A stretch of 64,000 nucleotides of DNA, from contig JAUJNJ010000019.1 in assembly GCA_030448225.1 (NCBI GenBank), forward strand, positions 18,778 through 82,777. The letters run 5' to 3'. The position numbers and the translations under genes were made by a program. The notes under the pieces are model-generated. The model saw only the letters and a list, made by a program, of their open reading frames with translations. It ran no database searches and was not told where the DNA came from. The DNA comes from Phycisphaerae bacterium (GTDB taxonomy: Bacteria > Planctomycetota > Phycisphaerae > Tepidisphaerales > Tepidisphaeraceae). Numbering within the stretch: position 1 is the first letter of the stretch; every line of letters starts with the position of its first letter. Below are positions 34,664 to 45,201 of the stretch, piece after piece.

Positions 34664-35312
34664 AACGGGTGTCTCCTCGGTTCGCTCCGCCTGGTGCCCG
34701 GCCACGTGTGGCGCGCGGCCCGGCCAACCCTCCTTCCAGCAGGCCCAACGGCGGGCTCTGCCACGGACGGGGTCTCTCGTACGCGCGGAAAACGGTCGCG
34801 GCCGCTTCAGCGGAAACGGTCGCGGTCACGCACCGCGTTGCCTGCTCCGTCCGCAACTTCCAAACCTCATGGCGTTAAATTGCGGATAAACCCCACGACG
34901 TGCCGCCCGATCGCCTGACCGCTCCTGTGGATTTGCCGCTTCACCCCCACGCGCGGCTGGCAGGAGCGCCCGCTGCACCCATGGATTGGGTCGGAGCGGT
35001 GAGAAAAATCACATTGCATGCCGACGCACGGGCCGCGTCGCCCGTCAGGCATCACGGGCGAACGGCGACAGGTCGACGCGTCGTCTGCCGCGGGAACGGC
35101 TGACTGGGCCGCTGCGCGGCGTTGGTGCCGGCGATTATCGGACCGGTCGCGGGCGCCGACTCCGGTTTGATCGAATTCATCGCATTCATTAAGGTAACGC
35201 CGCCCGTCGACCCGCCAACGCGGGGGCGGCGGGCACGCATTCCACAACGCGCGCGTCGGCGCGGCGGGTGCGGCGCGCGGACGACGGGGGTGGCTGACGG
35301 GCACAGGCGGGA
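34664..35312. other. Intergenic region with a duplicated 16-bp block
   Basis: Separates two divergent genes. GCGGAAAACGGTCGCGG (34785-34801) is repeated as GCGGAAACGGTCGCGG at 34810-34825, with a GCCGCTTCA spacer. An A-rich patch GAGAAAAATCACATTG lies near 35000. No gene is supported and no promoter is obvious. Confidence 0.4.
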
Positions 35313-35319
35313 GTGGCGT

Positions 35320-37058
35320 ATGAGCGAAGTCGTCGGGCAGGACGGGGCTTGGGCACGGGGGACCCCCGCCGTCGCCGGCGCCGGGCCCGGCGTCCGCCGG
35401 TGTGCCGCCGCCGCCGCCGCCGCGGGCCAGTCGGGATCGTCGGAGCGCCGTCCTGCTGGCCGCGCTTGCCGCGCCGCTGCCGGGGTAGTGCGGGGCCGGT
35501 CGTGCTGAAGCCCGAGGAGCGCAAGCCGATCGACCGGTCGATGGTCGAGTACCCGACCGGCTACGAGTTGCAGCCGTTCTTCCGCAAGCTGACGGGGGCG
35601 GCCGCGATCGCGTTCGACGACGCCGGCGGGTCGATCATCATCGCCGAGGGGGGCGAGGGCGACGAACTGCGGATCTACGGCTTCCACCTCAACGACGGCA
35701 GCCGGTTCGACATCTACCCGCGCGAGAAGCGCCTGCCCGGCCCGCTGGCGTTCTTCAACCGCTCGAAGCGGCCGATGTACGGCCCGGTCGGCGGGCTGGC
35801 GGTCCACAACGGCCGGATCTACGTCTCGCACCGCGACGCCGACCGGATGGGCCGGATCACCGCCCTGAAGCAGGACGGCACGCCGACCACGATCGTCGCC
35901 GGGCTGCCGGCGCGCGGCGACTACGGCGTGACCGACCTCGCGATCAACCGCCAGGGCCGGCTGTTCTTCGGCGTGGGCGCGGCGACCAACAGCGGCGTGG
36001 TCGGGCTGGACAACTGGTCCGTCGGGTGGGTGCGCCGCTTCCCGACCGTCGCCGACGTGCCGCACGTCAACCTCAAGCTCTGGGGCCTGAAGTTCAACAC
36101 GCCCAACCCCCGCGCCGGCCTGTTCGGCGGCGCGGACATCGCCGTGACCGGGCCGTTCCAGCCGTTCGAGGTCAACAACCTGATCCGCGTCCCCCGCGCC
36201 CGCGACGGGCGGCCCAACGCCGCGATCTACTCCGTGCCGGCCGAGGGGGGCAGCAGCGCGGACCTCGCCGTCGAGTGCTTCGGCGTGCGCCTGCCCCGCG
36301 GGCTGGCGTTCAACCGGTTCGGCCGGCTCTTCATGACGAACAACGGCATGGAGCTCCGCGGCACCCGCCCGGTGAAGGACGACCCGGACGTCCTGCTCCG
36401 CTTCGTCAGCGGTACGTGGTACGGCTGGCCCGACTACAGCGCCGACCTTCGCCCGATCAGCGACGCCCGCTTTCAGCCCCCGCTGGAACTGTTCCTGCCC
36501 AAGGGGTACCCCGAGCACTCGTTCCTCGTGAACCACGAGGAGAGCGGCCTGCTCCGGCCCGACCGCGACCTGCTGCTGCAGGCGGCGTTCCCGTCGCAGT
36601 CGGGCGCGGCGAAGATGGCGTTCGTCCCCACCGAGCCGGCCGGGCCGTTCGCCGACGACTTCGGCGGCAGCGCCATCGTCGCGCTGTCCGGCGACCGCGC
36701 GCCGTTCGCGACGAGCGGCCGCAAGCTCATCGGGCCGGTCGGGTACAAGCTGATGCGCGTCGACTTCGACACGGCCACGCCCCGGGTCAGCGAGTTCGTC
36801 CGCAACGTGGCCGGCGTGCCGGCGCACATGATGGACAAGGACTTCGACGGCGCGGTCGACGCGCTCGAGCGGCCGGTCGACGTGAAGTTCGGCCCCGACG
36901 GCGCGCTGTACATCCTGGACATGGGCCGCATGCGGGTGAAGAACGGCAAGGAGGTCTTCGCGCCGCGCACCGGGCAGGTCTTCCGCCTCGTGCCGGCCCC
37001 GCCGTCGGCCGCCGCGTCGCAGCCGCAGGACCCGCCGCCGCCGCCGCCGGAGGAGTGA
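35320..37058 (+). CDS. Secreted glucose/sorbosone dehydrogenase-like beta-propeller protein
   Basis: About 580 aa. The main frame from about 35511 to the stop is intact. Propeller features: YELQPFFRKLTGAAAIAFDD, YGPVGGLAVHNGRIYVSHRD, YGVTDLAINRQGRLFFGVG, LPRGLAFNRFGRLFMTNNG, DVKFGPDGALYILDMG. The order and the 'GRIY/GRLF' strands match the sorbosone/PQQ-type six-bladed fold, but the catalytic His/Arg set of soluble glucose dehydrogenase is not confidently identifiable. A signal peptide probably exists in another frame (RRSAVLLAALAAPLPG, near 35445-35495), so the exact start is unresolved and an indel near 35495-35510 is likely. The C-terminus is Pro-rich (DPPPPPPEE). Probably periplasmic. Confidence 0.7.
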
Positions 37059-37158
37059 GCCGCGCGCCCCGCGCGACGGCGTTCGGCCCTCGCGCCGTCC
37101 GCCCGCGCCGGCCGCGGCGGTTTCCTGACCACCCCCACCGTCCGCCGGTACCGCACCC

Positions 37159-37644
37159 GTGGAATTCGAAGCGACCGAACGTCGATACACGCGAATCCTG
37201 CTGACCTGGGCGCTGATCACGCTCGGCGTCGGGGCGGGTCTGGCGTGGGCGGCGTGGGTCCACGAGCGGTTCGCGGTCATCCGGCTCAACGCGTTCATGT
37301 CCGCCCTGGCGATGCAGTTCCTGATCTGGGGCGGCATCGACCTGGCGTTCGTGCTCGTCGGCACCTGGACCGCCGCCCGCCGCCGCCGCCACCCGCTCTA
37401 CCCGACCGCCGAGCGCCTCCGCCGCGCCCGGCTGATCCGCTTCGTCGAGATCAACGTCTCGCTCGACGCGTTCTACATCCTCGTCGGCTGCTGCCTGCTC
37501 GTCGGCTGCCTGCTCGCCCCCGACGGCGACCCCCGCGCCACGATCGCCGGCCACGGCGCCGGCGTCGTCTTCCAGGCGCTGTTCCTCCTCGTGTTCGACT
37601 GGTTCCTCGTCAAGCGCCTCGACGAACACCGCAGCGCGCCCTGA
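37159..37644 (+). CDS. Four-helix membrane protein (DUF6992-like)
   Basis: 161 aa, intact, starting at a GTG (VEFEATERRYTRILLTWALI). Four hydrophobic helices: LTWALITLGVGAGLAWAAW, NAFMSALAMQFLIWGGIDLA, AFYILVGCCLLVGCLLA and GAGVVFQALFLLVFDWFLV. The pattern FMSALAMQFLIWGGID...FVEINVSLDAFYILVG resembles DUF6992, which has no known function. The family assignment is from memory of its pattern. The gene is 100 bp downstream of the propeller protein on the same strand. Confidence 0.7.
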   Translation: MEFEATERRYTRILLTWALITLGVGAGLAWAAWVHERFAVIRLNAFMSALAMQFLIWGGIDLAFVLVGTWTAARRRRHPLYPTAERLRRARLIRFVEINVSLDAFYILVGCCLLVGCLLAPDGDPRATIAGHGAGVVFQALFLLVFDWFLVKRLDEHRSAP

Positions 37645-38031
37645 CCGCGCGCGGGGCCGCCCCCGCGCCGACGATCGCGCACGTCCGCGCCCCCGCATTC
37701 ATCACCCGCAAGAGAGAAAGAAGACGCCTCCCCACCGCCGGGCCGCCGCGAGTCGGTCCGCGTCTTCGCGATTGCCTCTCGCGCGCGTTCCCGCGTCCCC
37801 CGTGCGCGGCGCAGACGCGCACACCAATGCCGAGCGGTGTGCGACGAGGGACCCTGCCCGAGTCATTCCCGAGCGCGGACTGATGCGGATCTCCCTCGTG
37901 TTCGTGGCAAACACGGAAAGTAGGGGACGATTTCCGGTGTGCGACGAGCAGTTGAGGCCATCGCGCGGACACGCTGGCGGTCCGTGAATGCGATCGGTAC
38001 GTCCGAGGTACCCGACGCATTTGCCACGAAC
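37645..38031. other. Intergenic region with inverted TTCGTGGCAAA words
   Basis: No gene supported. TTCGTGGCAAA near 37901 is complementary to TTTGCCACGAA near 38020, and GTGTGCGACGAG occurs twice (near 37838 and 37938). These form another decayed long-range inverted repeat between two convergent genes. Confidence 0.5.
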
Positions 38032-39213
38032 TTACGAAGGTGCGATCGCTGCCTCACCTCGCCCGCCGCGCGTGCCCTCCTGGCGGTCGATCGACATCTC
38101 GATCATCCGTCCCAGCACCGGCCACCGCAGCCGGTGCGGGTAGGCGACCTCGCAGAACGCGGTGCCGCCGCCGCCACCGCCACCGCCGCCGCCGGGGTGC
38201 GACGTCTCGTAGGCGACGCGCAGGTAGAACGGCGAGCCGTCGACGACGCGCGGGTTGCGCAGCACCCACGGGCGCCCGAGGTCGATCGTCGCCGGGTAGT
38301 CGAGCAGCGTCGGCGTGCGGCGGTCCCACGCGAGGGTCGGCGCGGCGGCGGTCGTCACCTCGCGCACGCCCGCGGCGTCCGCCTCGACGAGGTGAAACTC
38401 CGCCGGCAGCGCCGGGTCCCGCGGCACCGCGAGGTGGAACGTCTCGACGCGGTCGTCCCGCAGCACGCGACCCCAAATCCACCGGTGCAGGCCGGGGCCG
38501 ATCGGGCCGGTGCCGTAGTTGTGATCGTGGTACCCCCGTCCGTTGAACGCGATCGTCCGCGGGCCCGCATCCCGACGCGCCGAACCGTTCTCGCCGTCGG
38601 CGCCGCTCGCGCCCGACAGCGTGATCGTGCCGCTCACCTCGCACAGCGGGTTGGCGATCACCCAGTGGTGCTCCGCCCCCGCCAGCGCCTTCGACAGGAA
38701 CACGCGCTCGCTCGCCGCGTGCGGGAACGCCGGCGTGAACCGCAACTCCGCCGCGAGTCGCTGCGAAGCCAGCAGTTTCGGCCCCTGCCACGTCAACCGC
38801 CACGGCGTGCCCGAGACGATCAGCTCGAGCGGCCCGCCGGCCGTGCCGCCCGACGTCAGCCGGTTCGGCCCGACGCGCACGTCCGGCCGCTCGGCGGACG
38901 CGGCGAAGTCGCCGGGCGCGTACTGCTGCATGAACTGCGCGAGGATCGTGCCGCGCTCGTACACGACGAAGTACGCGCACGGGTATTCCGCCGGCACCGG
39001 CGGCGCCGCGCGCGTCGGCCGCCGCCGGTACGCGCCGTACCGCCGCAGGTAGCCCGGGTGGAACACGAACCCCTGGAACAGGATCACGACGAGCCGCAGG
39101 TCGGCCGCGGCGTCCTCGGCGTCGAAGTACCACCACTCGTACCCGCCGGGTGCGGTCACGCGATGCCAGGCGTCGGGATGGGCGGGCGTCTCGTAGAGCG
39201 GGAGTGTCGGCAT
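38032..39213 (-). CDS. CrtC-family (carotenoid 1,2-hydratase/hydroxyneurosporene synthase-like) protein
   Basis: 393 aa, intact from the ATG at 39213. Family segments: APGGYEWWYFDAEDAAADLR near residue 23, LVVILFQGFVFHPGY, GRGYHDHNYGTGPIGPG with the His/Asp pair, LHRWIWGRVL and RPWVLRNPRVVDGSPFYLRV. These match CrtC, a lipocalin-like family that hydrates the terminal double bonds of carotenoids and also includes relatives of unknown role. A phytoene/squalene synthase gene 1.3 kb upstream on the same strand supports an isoprenoid role. A poly-Gly stretch near the C-terminus (about ten Gly) is odd. Confidence 0.8.
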   Translation of the reverse strand: MPTLPLYETPAHPDAWHRVTAPGGYEWWYFDAEDAAADLRLVVILFQGFVFHPGYLRRYGAYRRRPTRAAPPVPAEYPCAYFVVYERGTILAQFMQQYAPGDFAASAERPDVRVGPNRLTSGGTAGGPLELIVSGTPWRLTWQGPKLLASQRLAAELRFTPAFPHAASERVFLSKALAGAEHHWVIANPLCEVSGTITLSGASGADGENGSARRDAGPRTIAFNGRGYHDHNYGTGPIGPGLHRWIWGRVLRDDRVETFHLAVPRDPALPAEFHLVEADAAGVREVTTAAAPTLAWDRRTPTLLDYPATIDLGRPWVLRNPRVVDGSPFYLRVAYETSHPGGGGGGGGGGTAFCEVAYPHRLRWPVLGRMIEMSIDRQEGTRGGRGEAAIAPS

Positions 39214-39344
39214 GATGAGGGTCTGCTGCGAAGCGCGATCGGATCCACGGGCGCGGCGGCGGCGGCAACGCTCCACCACGGGCCGCGGGATCGTAGTCGC
39301 GCCGCCCGCGGTGCGGGAGGATTTAACGCGGAGACACGGAGGTA

Positions 39345-39478
39345 GGTGGGGAGATCGAAGATGGAGGATGGAAGATCGAGGATGGAGGAAGATCCGGAAG
39401 CCGTATTGCGCGCTCCGTCTTCCTCCATCGTCCGTCCCCGCATCCTCGATCTTCGCTTTTCCCTCCCCCTCCGTGGTT
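39345..39478. repeat. Self-complementary GGATGGAGGAAGA word repeat, copy 1
   Basis: GATGGAGGATGGAAGATCGA and GGATGGAGGAAGATCC at the left are complementary to the right CTTCCTCCATCGTCCG and GCATCCTCGATCTTCG. Related repeats lie at 58070-58175 and 63076-63165. Confidence 0.75.
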
Positions 39479-39488
39479 CCACTTCCAG

Positions 39489-40351
39489 TTACCCGAACTG
39501 GTGATGTGCCGACGCGCCGACGTAGCGGTAGCCGATGCGCTCGTAGATGGCGTTGGAGGTGGGGTTGGCGGCGTCGGTGTAGAGGAAGCAGAACCGCCGG
39601 CCCGCCGCGAACATCGATTGAGTGAGCGTCGCCACCAGCGCCGTCGCGCAGCCGCGGCCGCGGTGGTGCGGCGGCGTGTAGACGGACCCGATCCGGATGC
39701 CGTGCGGCGTGGCGCCGGCCGTGCCGGCCATCGACACGGGCTCGCCCGCATCGGTCCAGAGGTAGCGACTCTGCCGCCGCAGCACGAAGTCGACGGACCG
39801 CTCGATCTCTTCGCGCGTGCCCGGCAGGCCGCAGTCGGCGGCGAACGCGAGGCTCCAGTCGATGAGGAGCGACCAATCGGCGTCGGCTGCGAGCCGCATC
39901 TCGCCCCGCATTGAAGGGGGCATGACGGCGGTGTGCCACCAGCACGCGTTGCTCGACCGTCGCGGCGACGCGGACGCCACGGGCCGCCTACCACAAGTCG
40001 CGGAACCGGTCCGCTTCAGCCTTCGGTCCCGCGACGTCGTGCGGCGCGTCGGCAATCGACAGGCGGGCGACGTGATCGGCGATCGCGTCCACAGCCTTCG
40101 GCGGCATCGGCGTGAGTTCGATCGGGTGCGGCGGCGTGAGCCAGGCCGCTGACGCACGCCCGCCGGCGTCCTCGTCGCCGCCCTCCTCGTGCGCGCCGTC
40201 CACAAGTGGAACGTCGGCCACCGGCCGGGTCGTCGATCAGCGTGTTCATCACGCCGATGCAGACGCCGTTCCACACCTCGTCGCAGCAGCATCGGCCCGG
40301 CGACCGCCCGAACGCGCGCGGATCGGTGTGCGTTCTGATTTGCATCGCCAC
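39489..40351 (-). CDS. GNAT-family N-acetyltransferase (frameshifted)
   Basis: About 287 aa with breaks near 40300, 40220, 40000 and 39900. The C-terminal half is one intact frame with the acetyl-CoA site: GIRIGSVYTPPHHRGRGCAT (motif A, Q/RxxGxG/A) and RFCFLYTDAANPTSNAIYERIGYRYVG (motif B). The N-terminal half (EVWNGVCIGVMNTLIDDP, ...WLTPPHPIELTPMP) is typical of two-part GNAT proteins. The substrate is unknown. It lies between the CrtC-family and phytoene-synthase genes on the same strand. Confidence 0.8.
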
Positions 40352-40527
40352 AGAGAATAGTGGCGCGACCGAGCAGCGACGAGCGCGCCGGTGGGATCGC
40401 GACCGATGCCCTGGTCAGACCCGGGAGGTCGGAGCGCTTCCACCTGAGGTGCGGCCGCTCACCGTTCGGGAATCGCTGGCGTGGCCACCTCGGGTGGCCA
40501 CGCCGCCACACGCGAAGCGAACGTGCG

Positions 40528-41528
40528 CTAAAAGACGTTCGGCAACGGCTCCCCTTCGCGCGGCGCGCCAGCGCCACACGCCGGGCACCCGGCGGAGTTT
40601 CTGCGCGCCGCCGTGAGGCGCGCGAGAGGAGAACACGTCGTATCCCTGTCGCTCGATCGCGCCGAGGATGCCGGCGTAGATGACGGCCATCGCCGACGCA
40701 GTGAGACGCGAGCCGTCGTCGGCGAGCCAGCAGAGGCCCTCCCCCCCCTCGCGGAACAACGTGCGGAAGCGCGGTCGACCTCGAACCGCATCAACTCGCG
40801 GAACGCGTCGTTGACGACGCCGGCGGCGAGGTCCTTCTCGCCGTATCGGAACCGCGCCATGTCCGCCAGCGGCAGGTAGACGCGGCCGCGACCGAAGTCC
40901 TCCTTCACGTCGCGCAGCAGGATGTTCGTCAACTGCATCGCATTCCCCATCTTCACCGCCTGCGCGCGCCGCGTCGTTCGTCAGGCCGAAGACGCTGCTC
41001 ATGATGAGGCCGACGACGCCGGCGACGTGGTAGCAGTAGTTCTCCAGCGCCGGCCACGTCGCGTATCGCGAGACGACGAGGTCCATCCGACACCCCTCGG
41101 CGAGGTCGAGGAAGTGCTGCTTGGGGATCGCGTAGCGGTGCACGGTCAGCGCGAACGCGTGGAGCGCGAGGTCCGTCTCCGACGCCGTTGGCGACCGGCG
41201 CGGGAGACGTGCGGTCGTCGTAGATTTGGTCGAGCCGGTCGCGGAACAGTTGCAGCCGCGCGTCGAGCCGCCGACGGCGCAACTCGTCCCCCCGACGACG
41301 GCCGGCACGTGCTTCGCCGCCGTGGCAGATCGCGTGCCCTCGATCGCGTCGTCGTCCTGGTCGATCGCGTCGTCGATCATCCGGCAGAACGCGTAGACCG
41401 CGTACGACGCGTCGCGCTTCGTTTTCGGGAGGAACCTCGACGCGAAGAAAAAAACTCTTCGCGTGCCGCCGGCAGATCTCCCCGGCGGCGTCGAACGCGG
41501 GGGGCGGCGTCGAGGAGCGCGCGGTCAT
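40528..41528 (-). CDS. Phytoene/squalene synthase family (frameshifted)
   Basis: Head-to-head prenyltransferase, about 333 aa in pieces. Family segments appear in order: ICRRHAKSFFFASRFLPKTK, AFCRMIDDAIDQDDDAIEG (first Asp-rich motif), DLALHAFALTVHRYAIPKQ, GCRMDLVVSRYATWPALENY, VAGVVGLIMSSVFG, then QLTNILLRDVKEDFGRGRVY (second Asp-rich motif) with LPLADMARFRYGEKDLAAG. It makes phytoene or (pre)squalene by condensing two prenyl diphosphates. The sequence alone does not separate CrtB from HpnC/HpnD. Frame jumps near 41430, 41290, 41200, 40970, 40770 and 40620. Confidence 0.85.
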
Positions 41529-41698
41529 TATTCGCTGCGGCGAAGACGGGCATCGACCGATCTTTGGGGCCATCTGCGGGAAATCAAACAGCTTCGAGTA
41601 GAGAAAGGCACCCGTCCGATTGCGAGTTGCACTCGGCCATCAGGTGGGGATGAATCAACGGCAGGTCGACTTCAGGTCGCGTAGGCCGGCCGGGGGAC

Positions 41699-41797
41699 GT
41701 CATCCCGCGGAGCGACAGCGACGACGGATCTCGATACGAAAGACGGGCCCCACCGGCCCGAGATCCCTCAGGTCGCTGTCGCTCCCTTCGAGTTGAC
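41699..41797. repeat. Dispersed inverted repeat, TCATCC family, copy 6
   Basis: TCATCCCGCGGAGCGACAGC and the right GGTCGCTGTCGCTCCC are complementary, with inner CGGATCTCG against CGAGATCCC. It lies in the gap between dnaA and the phytoene-synthase gene (41529-41939), which holds no other feature. Confidence 0.75.
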
Positions 41798-41939
41798 AAC
41801 TCGTACGCGCGGTCGTGTGATTTAGAGAGATGCACCTTCCGCCGTCTCCCCGACGCACAGGAGGGGCGGGTCCTGAGTGCTCTTTCATCGATCCACCGCT
41901 AGTCGGCAAGATGCGTCGCCCGCGGCATCCTCCCGCGGC

Positions 41940-43290
41940 TTACCCCGCGTTGCGCTCGATCTGCGTCAGTTGTTCGGCGATGTCGCGCTCGTTGGCGACG
42001 TCCGCCGTCACCGTGCGGATCGCGTGAAGCACGGTCGTGTGGTCGCGGCCGCCGAAGTAGCCGCCGATCTCCTCGAGGCTGTAGCGGGTGGCGGCGGGCA
42101 AGGTACATGCAGACCTGCCGCGGAAACGCGATGCTCTTGTGTCGCTTCTTGCTCTGCAGATCGCTCAGCGCACGTTGTAGTACTTCGTGACGACGTCGAG
42201 GATGTTCTGGATCGTCACGCGCTTCTGCGGGTCGCTCGCGGTGTCGCCGAGGGCCGCCTTGGCCAGTTCGAGGTCGATGCGCCGTTCTGGAGCATCGCCA
42301 TGCCCTGGATCTTGGTGATGCCGCCTTCCAATTCCGCGCGTGTTATTCTCGACGCGGGCCGCGATGTAGCAGACCACGTCCTCCGGCAGCGTCAGGCCGC
42401 GCATGCGGGCCTTCTTCTGCACGATCGCGACGCGCGTCTCGTAGCACGGCTTCTCGATCCGCGCCACGAGGCCCCAGTTGAAGCGGTTGATGAGGCGGCT
42501 CCTCGAGCTCGGGGATCTCCGAGGGGCGGGCAATCGGCGCTGAGGATGATCTGCTTGTGCTGCTGGTAGAGCGTGTTGAACGTGTGGAAGAACTCCTCCT
42601 GCGTGCGGTCGCGGCCGGCGAGGAAGTGGATGTCGTCCAGCACGAGCATGTCGACGTGGCGGTAGCGGTGGCGGAACTGGTCTGGCGTCGCCGGTCTCGA
42701 CGGCGTTGATGAACTGGTTGATGAAGCTGTCGCACGACAGGTACAGGATCCGCGCGTCCGGCTGCTTCTCCAGCACCTTCTGCGTCACGGCCTGCAGCAG
42801 GTGCGTCTTGCCCAGCCCGACGCCGCCGTGGATGAACAGCGGGTTGTACGCGCTTGGCCCGGCTGCTCGGCGACGGCGACGCGCTCGCCGCGTGCGGCAG
42901 GCGGTTGCACGGGCCGGTCACGAAGTTGCCGAACACGTAGTCCGGGTTGAGCGGCAGCGGCTGGTCGCTCTCGTTGAACACCCCGCCGCGCGGGAGGTTG
43001 TCGCAGTGGAAGCTGACGGCGACGAGGCCCGGTCACCTGCTGGGCGGCGGCGGTGAACGGGGACTGGCACTGGCCCTGGCAGAAGTTGAGCTGCCGGCGT
43101 CTGACCGTCACCTGGATGACGCCGTTGGTGAGTTGCCGCGGCACCATCAGGTCGAACCAGACGCGGTTGAGCGTCGGGTGCTGCTGCGCACGGTGGTGAG
43201 AATGCGCTGCCACGCGGCCGCGTCGAATGCGGCGAAGCCGTTGGCGCGGCGGGCCGCCTGACGCGGCACGGGCGTTTGGGTCGTCAGCAT
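41940..43290 (-). CDS. dnaA: Chromosomal replication initiator DnaA (many frame breaks)
   Basis: ATP-dependent initiator, about 450 aa if joined. Ordered family segments: [19 protein letters not shown] (domain I), [41 protein letters not shown] (Walker A), [40 protein letters not shown] (Walker B), [17 protein letters not shown], then domain IV with [28 protein letters not shown] and [19 protein letters not shown] (the DnaA-box-binding signature). At least eight frame changes are needed. Two can be localised: one base missing near 42851 and one near 42889. The gene cannot be dispensable, so assembly error is the simplest reading. No dnaN neighbour and no TTATCCACA boxes are seen nearby. Confidence 0.9.
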
Positions 43291-43996
43291 GGCGTTGTCA
43301 GTCGTGCGAGTCGGGCGGACTTGAGGTCCCCGGTTCGCGCGCCCGCCGCGTGGGTCGCGCGGCCGGGCGGTCTCGAAGTAAACGGTCACCTTAGCGGTCA
43401 CCGGGGTGCGTCCAAACAAAAATCCGCGCGCCACCTCATCCAGACGGCCTGGCGCGCGGAGGCCTGAAGCCCCGTTAACATCGGCGCGCGCGCCACGTCC
43501 GATTCGAGATTCGCCCGCCCGCCCCGCGGCCTCACGATGCAGCATGTGGGGCCGGCCCCGGAGAGGCACAAGGGGTAGACGCTACGTGCGACGCAAGGTT
43601 GCTTCGGAACGTCAATCTTCTGTGTCGGGGATCTGGTGGCACGGAACAACGTGAAGAATGCGCGTTACGCACCGGGAGATCTCTTGAGCGCGGAAGATGG
43701 GAAGAGCGTGCAGGAACGCGATGGAGGGCACCCCCGACCTCCACTCGTCGCGTGGACGATCAGCCGCTTCCTCGTGCGGCTCGCTACTGGTTATGAATTC
43801 CGTCGGCTGAGACGGGGCCGCGCGGAGTGGTCGGTGACGGTCGCTCTGACACGTGGTCCTGTAGTGGCGACGCCTGCGTCGCGGTTGTGACGCAGCCACA
43901 ATTCTGTCCGTTCAAAGGACTCGCCGCTGCGCGTCGACCGGGACGCAGGCGTCGCCACTACACTTCGGATGAAGCGTCACCAACCACCAGAAAGTG
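43291..43996. other. Intergenic region upstream of dnaA
   Basis: Contains GGTCACCTTAGCGGTCACC, a direct repeat of GGTCACC near 43384-43403, and a long inverted repeat at 43862-43965 (separate entry). Open frames here have no family character. No DnaA boxes or AT-rich unwinding region are visible, so an origin is not supported. Confidence 0.4.
43862..43965. repeat. Inverted repeat with TGTAGTGGCGACGCCTGCGT arms
   Basis: The left arm TGTAGTGGCGACGCCTGCGT is exactly complementary to the right arm ACGCAGGCGTCGCCACTACA, about 60 bp apart. The interior holds GTGACGCAGCCACAATTCTG and no gene. It is the size and form of a small non-autonomous (MITE-like) element. Confidence 0.8.
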
Positions 43997-44924
43997 CTAC
44001 GAGCCCTTGCGCGGCTCCGGCAGGCCGAGGTCCGCCATCACCATTTTCAGATCGCTCCATACCGCCGCCCGCGTCTCGTAGGTGCAAGCGCGCAGCACGC
44101 GCCGGGTGGTAGGTGGGCATGAGCGGAATGCCGCGCCACGCGCGTGCCAGCGGCCGCCAAGCTTTCCCATGGCGAGGTTGCTCTGGAGCATGTACTTCGC
44201 CGACGGCAGCCCGAGCGTGACGATCACCCGCGGCCGGACGATCTCGAGTTGCCGCTGCAGGTACGGCGTGCACGTCGCGACCTCGTCGGGGCGCGGGCAC
44301 GCGGTTGTTCGGCGGGCGGCACTTGACGATGTTCGCGATGAAGACCGCGTCGCGCTTCAGCCCCATCGCAGCGATCCACTTGTCGAGCTGCGCGCCCGCC
44401 CGGCCGACGAACGGGCGGCCGGTGAGGTCCTCGTTCTCGCCGGGGCCCTCGCCGATGAAGAAGACCTGCGCGTCGGGCGACCCCTCGCCGAAGACGGTGT
44501 TCAGCGCGTCTCGCAGAGGCGGCACTTCGTGCAGCCGCGGACCTCGTTGTCGTCGCCGCGAGGAGGTGGCCCGCTTCGTCCGTAGAGAGCACCGGCGTGT
44601 CGAACGCCGGCGCGTCGGCGTCCGGTGGCTGGAGATCAGTGGCGGCGTACGGGTCGGCGTCGGTGAACAAGGCGGCGACGGCAGCTTCGCCGCGGCCGGC
44701 GCGGAGTCGGGCTCCGGCGGACGCGGGGCGGCGACAGAGGCGGCGGCGGCGGGTCGGGCGGCGGCGCGCCGGCTGACGAAGCTGCGGCGGGTCGGCGTCC
44801 GCGGTCTCGGGAGTCGGCAACTCCCCGCCGCCGGGCGCGTCGAACGCGGCCGCCGGCACCGACGGCAGGCCGAACGCTCGCCGCGCAGCCACAGGCGGGC
44901 GCGGTTCTTCGCTTTGCTGTCCAT
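43997..44924 (-). CDS. Uracil-DNA glycosylase, family 4-like (frameshifted)
   Basis: Removes uracil from DNA in base excision repair. About 309 aa. The core is clear: ALNTVFGEGSPDAQVFFIGEG followed by PGENEDLTGRPFVGRAGAQL (the GEGPGxxEDxxGRPFVGxAG active-site motif), IANIVKCRPPNNR (with a conserved Cys), RVIVTLGLPSAKYML and the His of PTYHPARA. A CxKC pair (RGCTKC, near 44530) before the core fits the four-Cys Fe-S cluster of family 4. A long Ala/Pro-rich N-terminal linker (about 120 aa) precedes it. Frame jumps near 44870, 44540, 44300 and 44160. A DNA polymerase-like family 5 member is less likely. Confidence 0.85.
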
Positions 44925-44990
44925 CGGACCGGCATCCTAGGGCGCGCCGTGCGGAAAATCCGCGGCCCCTCCGTCGAACGCGACTCTCCC

Positions 44991-45020
44991 CGTTTAGCCG
45001 GCCCGCTTGCGGGCCGCGTA
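44991..45020. repeat. GTTTAGCCG hairpin repeat, copy 4
   Basis: CCGTTTAGCCGGCCCGCTTG followed by CGGGCCGCGT. GGCCCGC pairs with GCGGGCC. It faces copy 5 in opposite orientation about 180 bp away. Confidence 0.75.
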
Positions 45021-45201
45021 CCCGGTGCTCGGGCGGGAGAGGACCAACCGAGACGGTGACACGTACGTTCGGCAACGGAGATAGCAAGACCGATAGATCG
45101 CTTTCTCGGGCCTTGTCCTCGACCCGTTCCGTCGACACAGCGAAACAGTGACGTGCCCCGCGTCCCCCCTTTCGCGAGCGTCAATCGAGCGCCCGGGCGC
45201 G

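Noticed and set aside
43636..43890. 84-residue plus-strand frame upstream of dnaA
   Set aside because: No RBS, no family motif, and its end runs into one arm of the inverted repeat at 43862-43965.
41940..43996. Replication origin next to dnaA
   Set aside because: No TTATCCACA-type boxes and no AT-rich unwinding stretch were visible on either side of the gene.
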